DNA from: Rostratula benghalensis
Lineage: Eukaryota; Chordata; Aves; Charadriiformes; Rostratulidae
Assembly: GCA_013399305.1 (NCBI GenBank)
Contig: VXAI01000117.1
Span: 644,497 to 708,496 of the forward strand
Length of the DNA stretch: 64,000 nt
Reading direction: 5' to 3'
Each line of letters opens with the position of its first letter. The stretch's first letter is position 1. Shown here in pieces: positions 25,402 to 39,582 of this stretch. The notes beneath the pieces were generated by a model. The model worked only from the letters and a program-made list of their open reading frames with translations, was not told the origin of the DNA and ran no database searches. A program made the translations under genes and the position numbers.

Positions 25402-28400
25402 TAAATGAGTCTGTGACCTGATACCTTCTCAAGTTGAGAGCTGACCTAGAAATGATACATACATCCTTCTGTTAATCACCGTGTTTTGCTGTGGTTTCTA
25501 TTCCTGGAGTGTGCTTGTCAGAGAAATACGTCTCTTATTTTTGAACTTTCATATAGTGCTTCCCTCCTTAAACAATTTTCAGTGCCACCAGCCTTTGTGT
25601 TTCAAGTGCTGCTGTTGGTGGAAGCTGTCCTTACAACACACATGCTTGAGCTATCTCACTTAAACTGAATGGCTGATGGGCACGTTACTGTGTGCAGTAT
25701 GTCATAGCTTTGGCATGCCACCCATTTTTGAGAGCAGCTTAAGGGATGCTATCCACACATAGCCAATATGCTGTAGCCTGTTGCCATCAGGTTGCCCGAT
25801 GCCTTCTCCTGGTGAACGCAAGTGATTCTTCGACGTGGAGTCATTTCAGGCAGTCTTGCTGCCTCGAGGTGCTGGATAAAGCTGTCAGCTAGTTGATAAT
25901 TTGCCTCTGTTTTTTTACATGTGTGAACGCAGTGTTGGGAAGCGCTACCTGCCTTGAGCATGCACAAACCAACCTTGTACTGGTGCGTGTACTTAGTCTG
26001 GGGACGTGGAAGTTTCCCGTCACTTCACTGTTGGTGCAGGAGAGCACCTGTGGGTAGCTGCAGCTGTCGCTGGTTGTTAAGGCAGTAGTCAATGTGACGC
26101 CTCTCATTCTGGTGTAGCATCAGCTGCCTGACTGTGGGAGCTTTTTTGCCCTCACTCTTGGGAAGCTGGAAGGGATGTAAAACAGGGGTGGGTATTGCCT
26201 TCACATATGGAAATGCCACATCTCCTGGCATGCCCAGTCTGGCTTAGTGCCCTGCTTCAGCCCTGGGCTCTGCCAGGTGGAAACCCTGCAGAGATTCTGG
26301 GTAGTAGGGATCTCTTTGTTCCCCTTAGTTGTGAGTCTGTCCCTGGAGGCTGATGGGCCTGTAAGGAGAAGCTCTGTTGGTGTCTAGCTCTTTGTCTTTG
26401 TTAGCAGCACACCTGGCTTTAATGTCTTCAAGGATAGTACGTTGGAAGCCTAGTAGAAAGCAAAAGTTTAAGTGTGTTGACTTCTTGATCTTCCTTGTGG
26501 AGACAGACTATTCCTGTCAGCCTGTGTGTTGTGTAGACAGTTGTCACTTCTGAAGTCTAGTCATTTCTAAAGAGTTGGGGCCAAAGCAGAGGGTCTCTGA
26601 AAGTCCTTCTGCTCAGAGGTGACCTTCACCACTGGCTCCCTCCTTGACTTGGCAGTGCTGGGAGACTGACACTATCCCACAGGAGGCTTCAGCTCTTGAC
26701 GGGAGGTACTTGAACTCTAAATTTTTCCCGAGATCACGGCAGAGCTCTGCATGGCAGCTGATCACATTCAGAAAGTCTGCACCTTTTTATGGCAGCAGAG
26801 GGAACCAGAAGGCTTAATGAGTCCTGTTGGCTCCTCCAGAAAAGGAAGGAGGGATTTATGTTGTTCTGTAATAAAATGAATAAATATAATAAGCCAAATA
26901 AGTTTTCCGACTTGTGTGAAGTACATGTCTAATAAACTTGCTGGAAACTGAGGGAGATTTATGAGTCATTTGTTGTCCTGCACGTACCTGAGTAATTCCT
27001 TGAGAGGAAGTAAGGGGTAAGGAAGGCAACAAAGAAGGATAGATCCCTGCAGGAGTAGCAATTGCAGGGCTGTGAGAAGCAAAAAACCAAAAAGACTCTT
27101 CCTTTGCAATGAATTGTTAAGTTGCTGGAAAACACATGTGCCTGTATGTGAGTATGTATGTTTGCATTGCATGGATCTCCATTTGCCTGAGATTTAAATG
27201 TCCACATTTGTATTTGGGGTCAAGCAGCTGGAATTGCGTGTGTGTGTGGAAGAGAAAATACATGTAGCCAGAATTTCAGTTGCTCAGGAAACACTGCAGT
27301 GAGTAGCTTCCATACCCGTTTAGCTCAGGACTTCCTCAAAATGCAGGCTGCAGATGTCTTAGATGCTATCTTCAGTGGGGTCAGCTGTTGAAGTGCCTCA
27401 AAGACAAGCACGCGGTAATTAGTTATGTAGATTTTGCTAATGATACTGCGCGGCCCACATTGGAAAACCTGGCTTAGCATCCACCTCCATGGTTTGCAAG
27501 GTGTTGATGGTACCTGAAGCATGGTGCTGCTCCACTGCCTTGCAGGCTGTGTGTGCTGGTATGGCTTCAATGGGAACAGAGTCAGGTGTACAGCACATCA
27601 GTTGTCAGCAAGCAGGAAGGGTGTACTGTGAATCCGGAGTAGTTCTGTCCATGCAGCATTTCAGTGACATGCCCGTAATTGCTTCTTTAGTCATTGTAGA
27701 CATCCATTTGGTTTGTGAGCTGTAAGGAAATAAAAGGGAAGCAAAGCAGGAACGAGTGAATAATGTTCCTGTGACAAAAGCACTTGCTGAATTCATGCAT
27801 GGAGTGAGCTCTGGAGGCTCCTTCCAGTCCTCTTCTGTGACTCCACACTGACTGAGTGGCGTGGGAATTGAAGTTTCCCTCTGTCTTACTCTTCCTCAAG
27901 TAGCGGCTGTATCCCGAGCCCGATAGTACCATGTTTCTTGTCAGGATGATGCTGTGCTGGCTACAAGACTCTGCAGCCGCAGTTTTACGTCGGGTGAGAA
28001 GCTATCGGGTGCTGCCCTTGGCCTCAGTCACTCTTCCTTAGTCCTCACGAGTGAACTCACAGTGAGGTGGATTATGAGACTGAAACACAGAGCGGGCTCG
28101 GGGCAGGAGGGAGGAGGAGGAGGAAAACCGTTCTGCCCTTATCTAATGCAATATCCCTGGAGCAGTGAAGTTAGAAATCACAGTGCATCCGCTGCATGGC
28201 TCTCCTCCTGCTCCTTTCAGGGGGTTCTGGAGGGAAGGATGGGCTTTGCACGGTGCCCAGGAAGGTTGGAGCAAATCTGTTCAGTGTTTGAGAGCTTCAC
28301 CAGCTACCAAGGCTGGTTGCTATTTTTTTACCCATGTGTGTACTGCAGGAAAAATACGAAGGGTGGGTTCTTAAAAAGCAGTCATTTCTGAGTGAATTGT

Positions 28401-31400
28401 CTTCCCAGCACCGCTCCCTTCCTTCAACGTGTAAATAATGGACGCGAAAGCATTGTCAAAGTTAATGGTGAGTGAAGATGTCACAGAAAAATGCTCTCCA
28501 CTGCTTGATGGTAACAGGAGCTGCAGCGCCTTTGACTGGAAGCGATAGCAGCAGCTGTCTCTCCTAGCACACCCATAGCCATGTCCCTTCTGCCATTATC
28601 CCTTGAAGCATGCTGTGACATGGCCCTTTTGCCTGCATTGGTGTCTAAGGCTCTCCTAGGGAGCAGCTTCTTCACAAGGTTTCTGCTTTATTTCCAAATT
28701 TGGCTGTGGGAAGTGGTGGAGTTGACTTGGGGTTTTTGCCTGAGACACGACATCCAGCTTAGATGTTCCCCGAGCATCACCGTGATGCATCCTTCCAATA
28801 AATTGTTAAAACTAAAACTGCATGTTGGGTTCAGAGGTCAAACCTTGTTCCTCTTTCACCGAATGGGAGGTTGCTGGAGTGACAGTGTCACATACCACGC
28901 CTGGCGCAGCCTGTTACTAATTATTGCACATGGGTGCAGGCAGCCCTATTCCACGCATTCTGATTTTCTGTTTGTTGCTAATTAGGAGTCACCGTGCCAC
29001 CGGTGGTCTCTGGTGCTCGCCACGTATAGACTGTAGGGTGGGCGTCTGCCAGAACGTAGTAACCCTTTCTCCCCTCCTGCTATTCCCCCAAAGCTTCAGA
29101 CTTCCCTGGTTTTAAAAAATGTGAAATCCCTGCGAGCATAGCTGTGGAGAGTTACAGGTAGCCACTTTTCTTGTGAAACATAACCTGGTGTAAAGACAAG
29201 CTGGGAACGCCAGGCTGTGCAGTACATTCTGATAAAGAACTAAGGATGGTTAGGAAGTAGAAAGCAAGCATGGGTATATATGGTGAATTCTTGAAGGTGA
29301 CCTGTAAAGTGCTTTAAAAATAGATTTCTCCCTTTAACACTATGCAAACGGCAACAGGAAAGGGAGCATTTGGTCACATACTCTTCTTATAAACATTTTT
29401 TTAAAAGCCTCTGAAGTTCTCCAAAATCGCTGCAGCAGGCTGTCCCCACTGTGCTGTGGTGCCCTAGAGTGCTCTGATGTCTCTGGTGCCCTGCTGGCCG
29501 ATTGATCTACCCCATACAGGTTCTGCACAGTGGTGATTGCATATTATGAGATGGCACAGCTTAGCATGGCCTATGATCATACTATTTTATATCCTTTTGA
29601 GATAATACATGCAGATATGTTTTTAGAGATTGTGAAAAACTGTTGTTCTTTTTAAGCAGTATTTTTCCATCCTTCTTTCAAAATCTTTCCTTTTTCCAGT
29701 GAGTGGAGAGGTGAAATGAGTGGAGATAATTGCCTCAGCCATATGTGCCAGCAAACCACGTGGATGCACTCTATAATCTGGTATTATAATTTCCGAGTTC
29801 CTATCAGTGCTGCTGAAAATAGTTTGCTCTTTAAATGCTCTTGGTTCTGCTACTTTGGGGTGACTTAAAATGTGTCCATAGTATTTTGCAGCTTGGCTTC
29901 TGATGACCAAGTTGTCTCTGTTTTCTCTTGATATTTCTTCTATCTCGTCCTTCAGTCAGGCTGAAACTTCTGTTGTGCGGGGACAGTGGAGGAGCCACAA
30001 CAATTCTTTCTCGACTGGGGCCACAAAACTTATTTTGGTAAATTGGATCTATTTAGCATGATCATATGGGTGAGATGTAAACTTCTAACATGTATAACAT
30101 CTGACTAACTTGGGGTGGTTAAGGGATAAAGCCAAATCACCACAACTGCACCAGTACAGGAGGATGAGTGGGTTTTTGTCTCTTCTTCTACTTACCTCTG
30201 TGCTTCATAAATAGCTACTGAATATGTATCATGCACCAGGTTTCTTCAAAACATCATCACACCATGCAGCTGTTAAAAGGGAAATGCACAGTGACCATCT
30301 TCCATAAGTCCATGCACTGTCACTAGAAGATAAGTGCTGATACAGTCTCAAAGTTACTAAAACTGTAATTCCAAAGGCTTTCCCTTGCTCTTAGAGCTCT
30401 GCTTTCCCAGTTCTGTGGCCTACAAGAGGCCCCAAGGTTGACCAGAGCCTGGAAAATCGCAAACATGAAGGAAGTCAAGGCTGATGAGGAGGGTGTGCTG
30501 TCCTCCTGCAGCTCGTTTGACAATGCTGCTGGTAGGACAGCCAGTGCTGAGGCTTGTTGCCACCAAAGGACTTGTGAGGTGTCTCTTAAGAGCAAGTGGC
30601 CAGCGTCTCCTGAGATGCATCACCTGGAGAAGCAGAAGGAGTGCCAGGAACTTCACCAAGAGCAGACAAAGGCAGATAAAAAGAGATGTGGGGAGCAGCC
30701 CAGCTTTTGATAATCCCTGACTAAGCCACCTGGCACCAGGCTTATCCCCTGAGCTGCTGATACAACAGTTGGAAATAGCCTCTCTGCAAGGCCCGGGATT
30801 GCCTGAGAAGTCAGGTTAAGGGTAGATGTACTGCAAATCCACCCCCTTAGCCTTCGCTCTGGAAACGTACATCATCTATGAGCAGTGAGAGAGGAGGGGG
30901 GAAGGTATTTTCACGAGGGCTGTGAACTCCATAAAGAATGGGTGAGCCTGAATAAACTTGTTTCCCTGTTCCTGTCTCGACAAGGTAAGCAGCCTTTAAA
31001 GGACACAAAGCGTACAACAGGCACTCGTTGTTACTTCTTGAGAAATGAGAAAGAAACAGGAATGACCGTGTTGTGGGGCATTTGATTGACAGCTGCTGTG
31101 GCAGCCCTGGCTTGGCATCTAAGTGCCTTATAGCTTGCCAGAGCTATGAAGTAGGTCACACGGAAGCCGTGGCAAACGTCAGATGTTGGACCGATGGTCA
31201 GTCCATCCTATCAATGCTGAGGGCACGATGCTGTAGAGGTTCAGTCCCCTCCAGTAGAGCATTGGGCAGTGGCTGTGAGGCCAGATGGCGAGTTGAGCAT
31301 GATGTGGAGTTCCCTGAAGTGGATAACTTGCAGTGCTGCAGGGACTCAGCAATGCTTGTAATGCTATCACTTGCTTGTGTGTTATTTGGCGTGGTTTATT

Positions 31401-33169
31401 TGTAAAGTACCTTCTCAGACAGGGTAGATAATGTCAAATAAAAAGCTATTTTGAGGTACAGTGCCAGTGGAGGAGCTATTTGGGTAAGCGACAGGAAGCT
31501 CATACTTTGGCAGCTTGGGCTGACACTGGTGTACCATAACCTATAGAACTCTTTCAAGCTGCTTATGATTTTTCATCTAGTGTTATCTATCCCCTTGCTG
31601 CTATATATTGCTATTTTTCAATTATGCATAAATTGTCTCCACTTCCTCTTCTCTCCCTGAGCTATAAACGAATTTCCTCGAAGCCTCTTGTGCCTCCTAA
31701 ACCTGCAGATCCTCCTGGTGGCATCTCCCCATTTGCTCCTCTCTCTCCCTCACAAACCTGCAGCCTTAGCACAAAATTGTGCCTTTTGGCTGAACGAAGG
31801 CTTATCCTTCCTGAGTGTGTGTCTCCCTGGCTTGCAGGCTCATTGCATGGTTTCATTCAGTCTTCCCTGCATTGGTGGTGCTCCGTCACTTGGTGACCTT
31901 CTTGGTGACTTACCACATGGGACAGGGTTTTCATTCCAGGCTGTAGGAGGAGGGCTGGAGCAGATGTAGATCAGCCCTCTTCCTGTTATCAAGTGCTGTT
32001 TGTAAATGTGATTTGATTGTGACAGTTGCTTGATCTATGTAGTCTCTAAATAATTTTTTTTTTTGTAGAAACAATCTGTATTGGTGCTCTTCATGTAATA
32101 GCTTTTGGAGATCTAGTGGTTCTATGAAAAGGTTGTGGGTGCTATAGGAACTTCTTACTCTTCTACCACTATTGTAAATAGGCAAAATATTGCATTAGAA
32201 TATTGTGAAAATGCAATAGTTCTAGACTGCCAACTGGCTAGTTTACCCACATTTCTGATACATCCAGGTTATTTAAGTACACAGTAAGCACACTAACATA
32301 AAATGTGGATTGTGTAGGTGGCTATTTGTGTAGGTGACTGCAAATATCCAGGCCCGTTGCCAGTGGTAATACTGGTCTCCAGTGGAGAGAGTCCACGATC
32401 TGAATTCAGTTTTGAGTTCATCTGAATCTGTTTTCATAACCAGCTCCTCCATCTGGCAGCCTGAGATCTGACCATGCTCAGTGATTTATGGTTCCTCTGG
32501 CATGAGCTGCAGTTTGCTTTCCAGGACGAGCCGAGAATGTTGTTATCCCTGTGTGCTAGGTTAGCACCTTTCCTAAGAGCATTAATTCATACTGTGAAGG
32601 GATTGGGTCCAAGGCTGGTCCAGCCTTGGCTTCCAGCTCTGCTGAGCTAAATCCGTGGCAGCTGGTGAAGCTTGTTCAGATTTACAGCAGAGCAGATGAC
32701 CATAGGGCTATGACCTAGGACTTTCCCATTCTCTCTGGTTTTGCGGAGTTATTGTTAAAAGCATAGTCTTGTATGTTTGTAATCCCACAGGAATAAGTAG
32801 TAAAGAGTGCTTGAGTAATTTAGGATTCATTCCCTCAAAGACACTTGAATGTTTGGAAGGCATTCAGGTTTCTCTGGGCAGAATCACTCTTTACTGAACC
32901 TCTCTTTTACTTATCGTGCTGTTTTATGTTGTATATTTTATTTCTTCTAATAAAGCAGTTGATTGGAATTCGCTAACTCTATTTCTTACCCCATCCCCTC
33001 ATTGTACCTCTTTTCTACAAACTGTTTATCTCCAGACTGCTTGTATCTTGCTAGTTCCATATGAGCTTCAAGACTGCTCAACAGCAGTTTTATGGTCTCA
33101 GTGTGTTTTTGGTTTCTTTAGATCCCTTCTGTGCATGTCATTTGGTCTTATTGAGTTATAAAATGTAGA

Positions 33170-33235
33170 CTAAATTTATCCCTTGTTTAACTCCATTGAC
33201 TTCAGTAGATGTTTGCTATAGAAAAAATTTGGCAC
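33170..33235. repeat. Possible ancient amniote dispersed repeat
   Basis: Contains 'aactccattgacttcagta' followed by a degraded 'aatttggcac' segment, a combination I remember as common in old amniote repeats. The family cannot be named with certainty and the segment is short. Confidence 0.3.
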
Positions 33236-34144
33236 ATTGATTAAATGAGTATACTTTCACATTTATTTTCTTTTTTTCCCCCCCCCAGGCTTATCTAGAT
33301 CATAAATTTTATCTCCTGCTTAAGACTTGTGTCCTTTGTACAGAACACATAGGGAAATAACTACTGAGAGCTTCGTCCATCTGGATTCTTGTTATGTGAT
33401 CCCCTGCTTTGTTCAACAATAGACCCATTCTGTCCCCTGTATTTTCCTTGGTTATATTTATAAAAACATATACTTGTTTCCCATTACTCTGCCAAGCTAA
33501 AAGCAAAACAAAACCCCTACTGTTTGTCCCCTTAACTTTATGCCTTATAATATTTTACCTCTAGCATATATTCAGACTTCATAACTTCTTTTCTGTTTCC
33601 TCTCTTGTTGCTTTTCTCAATTGAGAAATAAGCTTATTCTTGCTTCATGCCAAGAGCCAGAGGAGCCATTTGTTTTGAAGCCCTTGTTTCTCTCTAGGAA
33701 TGGAGTAGCTTTCACATGTATATGTTCCAGGTTAGCCTTTGGGATATCCCATCCTTTGTATTTAGAAATGCAGGTCAGTATTTTATCTTTTTTTTTTAAC
33801 TGAAGATAAATTTGTTTTTCTGAAGAGTGATTCTAAATCCGTTCCGTAGTACACGGTTCATGCAGAAGGGTCACCAAAAGATTTCTTCCGGGATTTTAGT
33901 AAACACCTCCCTGCTATCGCCAAATTTAGCATTACCTCATGTCTCATTGCATTCCCCATTGAAACGTGTTATCGTTACCTTCACAGTTCACAAAGTCCTC
34001 TGACCTATATATTACAGAATGGCAGGTCTTTCCCAAGAGCTAGCTCAGCAATTAAAATTTCCCACTGGCACAGATGGTTATGATAATAGGACATCATATA
34101 TTTATATATAGAGAAAGTGGGAGAGAAGGAGAGAGAGAGCACTC

Positions 34145-34300
34145 CTACATTTTTCAAAGCAGTGTACAAACATTAGCTAATTAACCATAATAACAGCTCT
34201 GCAAGGAAATTAAATGTGATTATTCCCATTTTATAGATGGAAAGGCTCAGGAAAGCAGACCTGAGTCACATGTCAGATGCCAGCACAAGATGTCATTATT
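34145..34300 (+). repeat. MIR-like core-SINE fragment
   Basis: Follows the order of the MIR 3' half: 'caaagcagtgtacaaacatt', an 'aactctgcaagg'-like segment, then 'attcccattttatagatgga', then an 'aggctcaggaaagcag' step and a degraded 'gagtcacatgtcag' end. An old SINE, moderately diverged, in the sense orientation. It is preceded by a purine-rich (GA)-type stretch at about 34,110-34,140. Confidence 0.65.
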
Positions 34301-36004
34301 GAGGGGTGGTAGGAGATTTGAGGACCAAGAATGATCCTGGCATGGCCACTGTTCAGCCCAGATGGCAGCTGAATGCCAGGTGAGATCTTTCCTGAAATGT
34401 GCCTGGTTTACACCTTGTGTGTGGTTGTGATTTGTCTGTGGTGTGCCCCTTTACTCAAGAGATAGTTAAATTCTTTATTTTTGTAGCTCATCCTTCTTTA
34501 CGTGGCTTGCTTTTGTCACTACCCTGAAGCCAGAAGAGGTGCTTGATGCTGGAAGTTTATTTTCGGTCCAAATTTTTTGGCAGTGAAGAAGCGGGTTTGT
34601 GCTGTAGCACAATGAGGACATCAACCTGGTTTTAGTGCAGAGGGCTCCAGGAGCATTTTCTGCACATGGCTGCAGTTGGAGTTGAAATACAATCACAAAG
34701 GCTCTTATCAGCTCTGACCTGCAGGAAAAAAATGTTGTAGTGAATTGTTATTTAGTTTAAGGGACAATTTTTGGTCACCTCATCTGCTTCACTCACTGTG
34801 GGGAAGGGGTGCGTGTGTCCCCCATGCTGTGAATGGAAATTAAGCTTCAGCCAGCACAGAGCTCACCCCGTAGGAGCACTGGGTGGATGCATCCAGTTTG
34901 CCTGCTCCCAGTGCTGCATCGAAGCAACGTGGCAGCAGCACATTTGCTCTTAGAGGTATGAACAAGGGGCTCAACTCATTTGCACCTACCAGTTACCAGC
35001 CCTGTCTGTGCCTTAGCTTATCCACATACCCACAGTTCAACAGGGCAGTGGGTTAGTAACTCTTAGAGTTTCACAGCTTTTCTGGAAGCCTCTTTATGCA
35101 AGGGGAGCTCGAGGTGATGTCCATGTCAGCTTCAAGTGGGCAATGCCCTGAGCCTGTCATAATGGTTCCTAGGACTGGAATGTAAGATTTGGATGTGGTC
35201 TCCCTAATGAAATAAAATATGAAATCCAGTTGCACTTTCCTAATCTTTTCTCACCTTGCCCTGTCACTTCTGGTTTTTGAGAACTGGGCAGAAGTGTTGT
35301 ATCGTGTTATCAGCTGCTATTTTTAACCTGTGCAAGCAGCAGTGTAGATAACCTGTACACTTTGCAACCAGTCCTGGAATGTAAGTCTTTCAAATAACCT
35401 TCCTCTCAAAGTGCACGTGCAAAGTCAGATGCGGAGGTTGCAAGCATTTTGGAAAAAGATGGTGGAATTTTGAACATTGCTTGCTTTTTATATCCAGGTA
35501 ACCATCTGGCCAAACACCTGAAAGTGTGGGGTAGTATGGTGTTTACTCTTTCAGTATCAGTCACCAGCAATAACAAAACTTGTCCCTGGGGAGTTGTCCT
35601 GGTTGGAGGGCACAGCAGGAGCATTTGAATTGAAAATGGTTGTACTATCTGAATTTTTCTGTGCCTAATGGAAACTACAGCAGGGAGCTGGAGGAAACAA
35701 AACCTGTTTCTTTTTCCGCGATGTCACCATCATAACTGACAATGTAATGAAGCCTGGTTTATCTCTGGTTGGCCTTCCACCCAGAAAGCAGGGAAGCACT
35801 GCAAAGCCATGCTGGGTGATGAAGGGCCTCTTACTCACTGTCCCACCCCTCTGCACAATGGAAATGCTTTCTCAGCAGCAGGCTTGTCTATAAAACCTGG
35901 AATCCCTCCTAAAGTGAGCACTACCCCTGTGGAAGCTGAACCTACGTGTGGCCACCTGTGCCTGGGTTTTGGGAGGGCCAGGGAAGGAGCGGGACATAGG
36001 TGGA
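34301..36004 (+). other. Intron 1 segment
   Basis: No exon, repeat or RNA gene that I can support. Confidence 0.6.
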
Positions 36005-36188
36005 TGCCCTGGGAGACTGTGGTCTCTTTGAGTTTGGAAGAGCTTGGATCCCACAGCCCTGGAAGTGCTGAGGGCCAGGTTGGATATGGCTTTGAGCAAC
36101 CTAGTGTAGTGGCAGGTGTCCCTGCCCATGGCAGGGGAGTTGAAATTAGATCATCTTTAAGGTCCCTCCCAACTCTAACCATTCTATG
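36005..36188 (+). mobile_element. CR1 LINE 3' fragment
   Basis: Typical CR1 end: 'ccctggaagtgctgagggcc', 'ctttgagcaacctagtgta', 'gtccctgcccatggcagggg', 'tcatctttaaggtccctccc', and terminal 'accattctatgact'. The first 50 bases match more weakly and seem to carry an insertion of about 25 bp, so the 5' limit is uncertain. Confidence 0.9.
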
Positions 36189-39100
36189 ACTGAAGATGCT
36201 GTGTGAGGAAATTGCCCTGAACCCTGTGCAGTGCCCTGGGTGGCTGCAGCAAGAAGAGGAGCAGGCATAAAGCAAGTAGCTGGTGAATTTTAAGGGTTTG
36301 TGCCACAGACCAAGCCTCTCTGAAGCAAGGAGAAGTAGGGCTGCACTGCAGTTACCCTAACCTGGTACCCCCCAAGGGTGCTGGCAGGGAGGTGGACCTC
36401 ACTGAGGGGTCAGTCCCAGACTCCCATGCTTTCAAGAGGAAACTCTACTTTGTGTTAATTACCCTTGGTTTGTGCTGGGCTTCATTGTTTAAATGGGTTA
36501 TCCTGGCCACTGGGGTGGAATTGGACTTGGTGAAGCCTAGTGTAGATTTGGTTTATGAAGGATCATCAATCTAGCAGTGCCGCTTTTGGAGGAGCCGCTC
36601 TTGGAAAGTGACTTCACTCCATCAGGCTGAACGTTTTCGTTTGTTTGCTTTATTCTTTCTCAAAATCCAGCATCTGTGAAGTTAATTCCATACATTAGGA
36701 ACTGTACTAGCAAATGTCTGCCAGCCAGTGGCGAGGTCCTGGAGCAACATTACCTGTCCAGGCAAGCCCCATCTGGAGAGCTGGGCTTGTGAGATGGGTT
36801 TGTCACCTGAGCCAAGGTTTTTAGTTGTCTTCTGAGAGCAGCATCATGTGCTGCTGCCCTAAATCCCTGCTTTGCCTAGGGTTTTGGCATGTGCCTTAGA
36901 GCTTCCCTTATGTGCCTGACCCTGGGGGAGCTGCCGGCTCAGCTGGGGTTGTCTTCAGCGAGCTGCAGCAAATGGATGATGAGGAGAGGCTATGGAAGAA
37001 CAATGTGCAACAATGCAGCATCACAAGGATACCTGGGATTAGAGATGGTCTCTGGAGTTGCTGTTTATATTATGAGTTAAATTAAGGCTTCTGAAATTTG
37101 GAGTCAAGGGGGAAAGGGGTTTGCTGGGAGATGTAGCTCACAAAAGCTCATTACAGAGGCCTGGGTAAAAAGGCCCTTAGGAATCTGATAAAGTGGTTAT
37201 ATGAAATACTGAGAAAAAACAGACTGTATTCCCAATTTTGCCCTTAAATGTACTTCCATGTCTTCATTAAAGTCAGCGGCAACCTTGCATATACATCTGA
37301 GGTCAGAGTTTTGCGTATTAAAAAGAGGCAGGCTTAGGGTGTTTATTGTTGGTTCGCAGATTGACTCTGCAGGGGATAAATGCAGTGTATTTTCATATGG
37401 TGTAGCGTAAGAACGCTTCAAGGAATCACAGGCACCAGCAGGGGCTTAAAGCAAAGTCTGGAAAAATACCCACATGTTTAAAAAAATTAAACTACAAATA
37501 ATAATTTTATTTCAGGGTTATCATTATGATATTTTTCATTCTGCAGAAAAATAAGATTAAAAAATTGGGTTTCATGTGGCACTAATGGATTGGTTACGTA
37601 GTTTGAGTAGATTTATGCTCAAGCTATGAAAAATCTTGAGACGTGGCTGTGTAGTGTAAAAGAATATTGATACTTTCTCTGTGAAGTTTTCTGTGCATTA
37701 ACAAGTGGCCTGGATGAAGTAGGAGTAAGATGTGTAATATGCAGTTATCCGAATATGGCAAATTGGTCATGCTTTTCACATAGCTGCAGCAAATGCAAGA
37801 TGGAAAGTGTGGGAAGACCAGGAGAGTGAAGACGAACGGACAGCTACTTGTGGTGTTGGAATTAGCATGGGTGTGTGGAAATACTAATATGCTTGGGGTG
37901 AAAATACTATCAGCCAGAAATTAAAAAGAGATTATTAAAATGCAGAGGAGCAGAGAAAGCCTGAGGATACCTCACATAACTAGCTAATCAAATGTGGGTA
38001 TTCAGTTTGATGTGTTGCAGAAAGCAAATGTTATTTGCCTTCCAGGACTACAAGAGAATATGTCCAAGAGCAAATAATGCATTCTTAAGTGGACCTGCTT
38101 AGAATTCCTGTGTGCTGAGGTAAAATAAGCTGGTTTGTACTTGAGGCAGTATGAGAAAAGACCTGGATTGATTTCTTGACGTTGGCTATGCCAGGGGAAC
38201 TCGCTCTGGCTCAAAGTCACGCTTATTGTGTGTTCCTCTGTCATGCATGCAGCTTAAAACTGAAATCACTTTGGCAACGGTATTTTTCTTCATTTTGTGC
38301 CATTTTTCAAAGGTTCTGGGCAAGTGGAAAAGGAAATGATGGTAGATGTCTTGTTTCTTGGCCACAGAGGCACCCTGTTGATCCATTGCATTGTTGCTTG
38401 GGTGTGCTCTCAGCCTCTTAACAGACCCTTCTCAACCCTTTAACACCAATCTTGCTGCCTGCATAGCCTTCATGGCCTAAAAAGGGAAGCTTTGCTGCTT
38501 CTTTTTTTTTTTTATCCCCTGCTATGCTCACATAGTAAAAACCCTAAAAGGTCCTTTATCTGGTCATGAACAGCACTGAGATAAGTGCTAAGTACAGAAG
38601 GTAGGGATGTTGTGGGTTGTGGCCAGGGTGCCAGCAAAGACTTGCTGTTCTCTTTTCAAAGTAACTTACCTTTCCTGCCTTTGCTGATCACCTGTGCTTT
38701 ATGGCCCCTTCTGTCATTTCTGTGGGTTTGCATCCTATAAAGGTCACATCCCACATTTCTGGGAGCTCACAGCTGGTGAAGGTTAACTGATGAGTGAGGT
38801 CTTCTTGGAAATGAGTTAGCTCAGTTAGTTGTATTTCAGCAGGGTAACTCAAGATAAGCATGGACTAGCAGAGTTTGGAGGCTTCTGGTTTGGACCTGGT
38901 AGTATCTCCCTCCTTGCATATGCCAAACAGGTAAATTTACCCTGGTTTTATTCAGGCTATACAGAAGCCCAGTCCCTGGGGTGCTGGTTCATGACTTATA
39001 CTGGAAAGTAGAAGCAAGCCTTGCTTCTAAGAGGGTCCTGTAAATACAGGCCAGACCTGTAGGGTTTTTTTCCCCTCCATTCCTCTGTGATATTGCAAAA

Positions 39101-39430
39101 TGCTTTATGAGAGTGTCAGTAAATGTATTAGTAAATATCTGTGATGCTGTTGCTTTGTTGTTTTGCAATTTTCCTGGTGCTTTTGAAAGAGCAAACACAC
39201 TGGCTGGAAGGAGGTTCTTGACCCAAAAAGTGGTTGGATGAATGTGTAGTGATACCTGAGAAGCGAGTGAGCAACTGTGATGTGATCAGCTATTCGACTT
39301 GTATTTTTCTCTGTGATCAGCCTGTCTTGCCAGCAGTGCTTCCTGTGAGTTCTGGCCAATCTGTGGACTCTAGTACTGGGGAACTTGCTGATGCACAGAG
39401 GTGGAGAGGACCACTGCTTTCTCCCCACTA
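36189..39430 (+). other. Intron 1 segment
   Basis: No exon or strong repeat recognised. AT-rich patch at about 37,470-37,620. Confidence 0.6.
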
Positions 39431-39582
39431 GTGTCCACTGGAAGTGTTCAAGCTCAGGTTGGATGGGGCTTTAAGCAACCTGATCTAGTTGAAGATGTAC
39501 CTGCACCTGAAGAACCCCCCTGCAGGGGATTTGGACCAGATGACCTTTAAAGGTCCCTTGCAACCCAAACTATTCTATGAAA
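39431..39582 (+). mobile_element. CR1 LINE 3' fragment
   Basis: CR1 end in sense orientation: 'ctggaagtgttcaagctcag', 'ggggctttaagcaacctgat', 'gatgacctttaaaggtccct', and terminal 'aactattctatga'. More diverged in the middle than the copy at 19.1 kb. Confidence 0.9.

Larger units (their letters stand above)
19261..34144 (+). other. Intron 1 segment, no exon recognised
   Basis: About 15 kb of unique-looking intron. Low-complexity stretches include an A/C-rich (AAAAC)n run at about 25,350-25,401 and T runs near 19,370-19,392. There is an octamer (ATTTGCAT) at 22,765-22,772. Frames such as 30,438-30,710 resemble no protein I know. A possible ancient dispersed repeat lies near 33,170-33,235. Confidence 0.65.

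Noticed and set aside
30438..30710. 90-codon frame with charged, helix-like sequence
   Set aside because: No recognisable family. A passing likeness of its first residues to LINE ORF2 does not extend further.
30721..30746. Small inverted repeat around cctggcaccagg
   Set aside because: Five contiguous paired bases plus a bulged extension; common by chance at this size.
33265..33288. Strong acceptor-like polypyrimidine tract ending in CAG
   Set aside because: In the phase needed after exon 1 the downstream sequence hits a stop within five codons, and no good donor follows nearby. Probably a chance T/C run.
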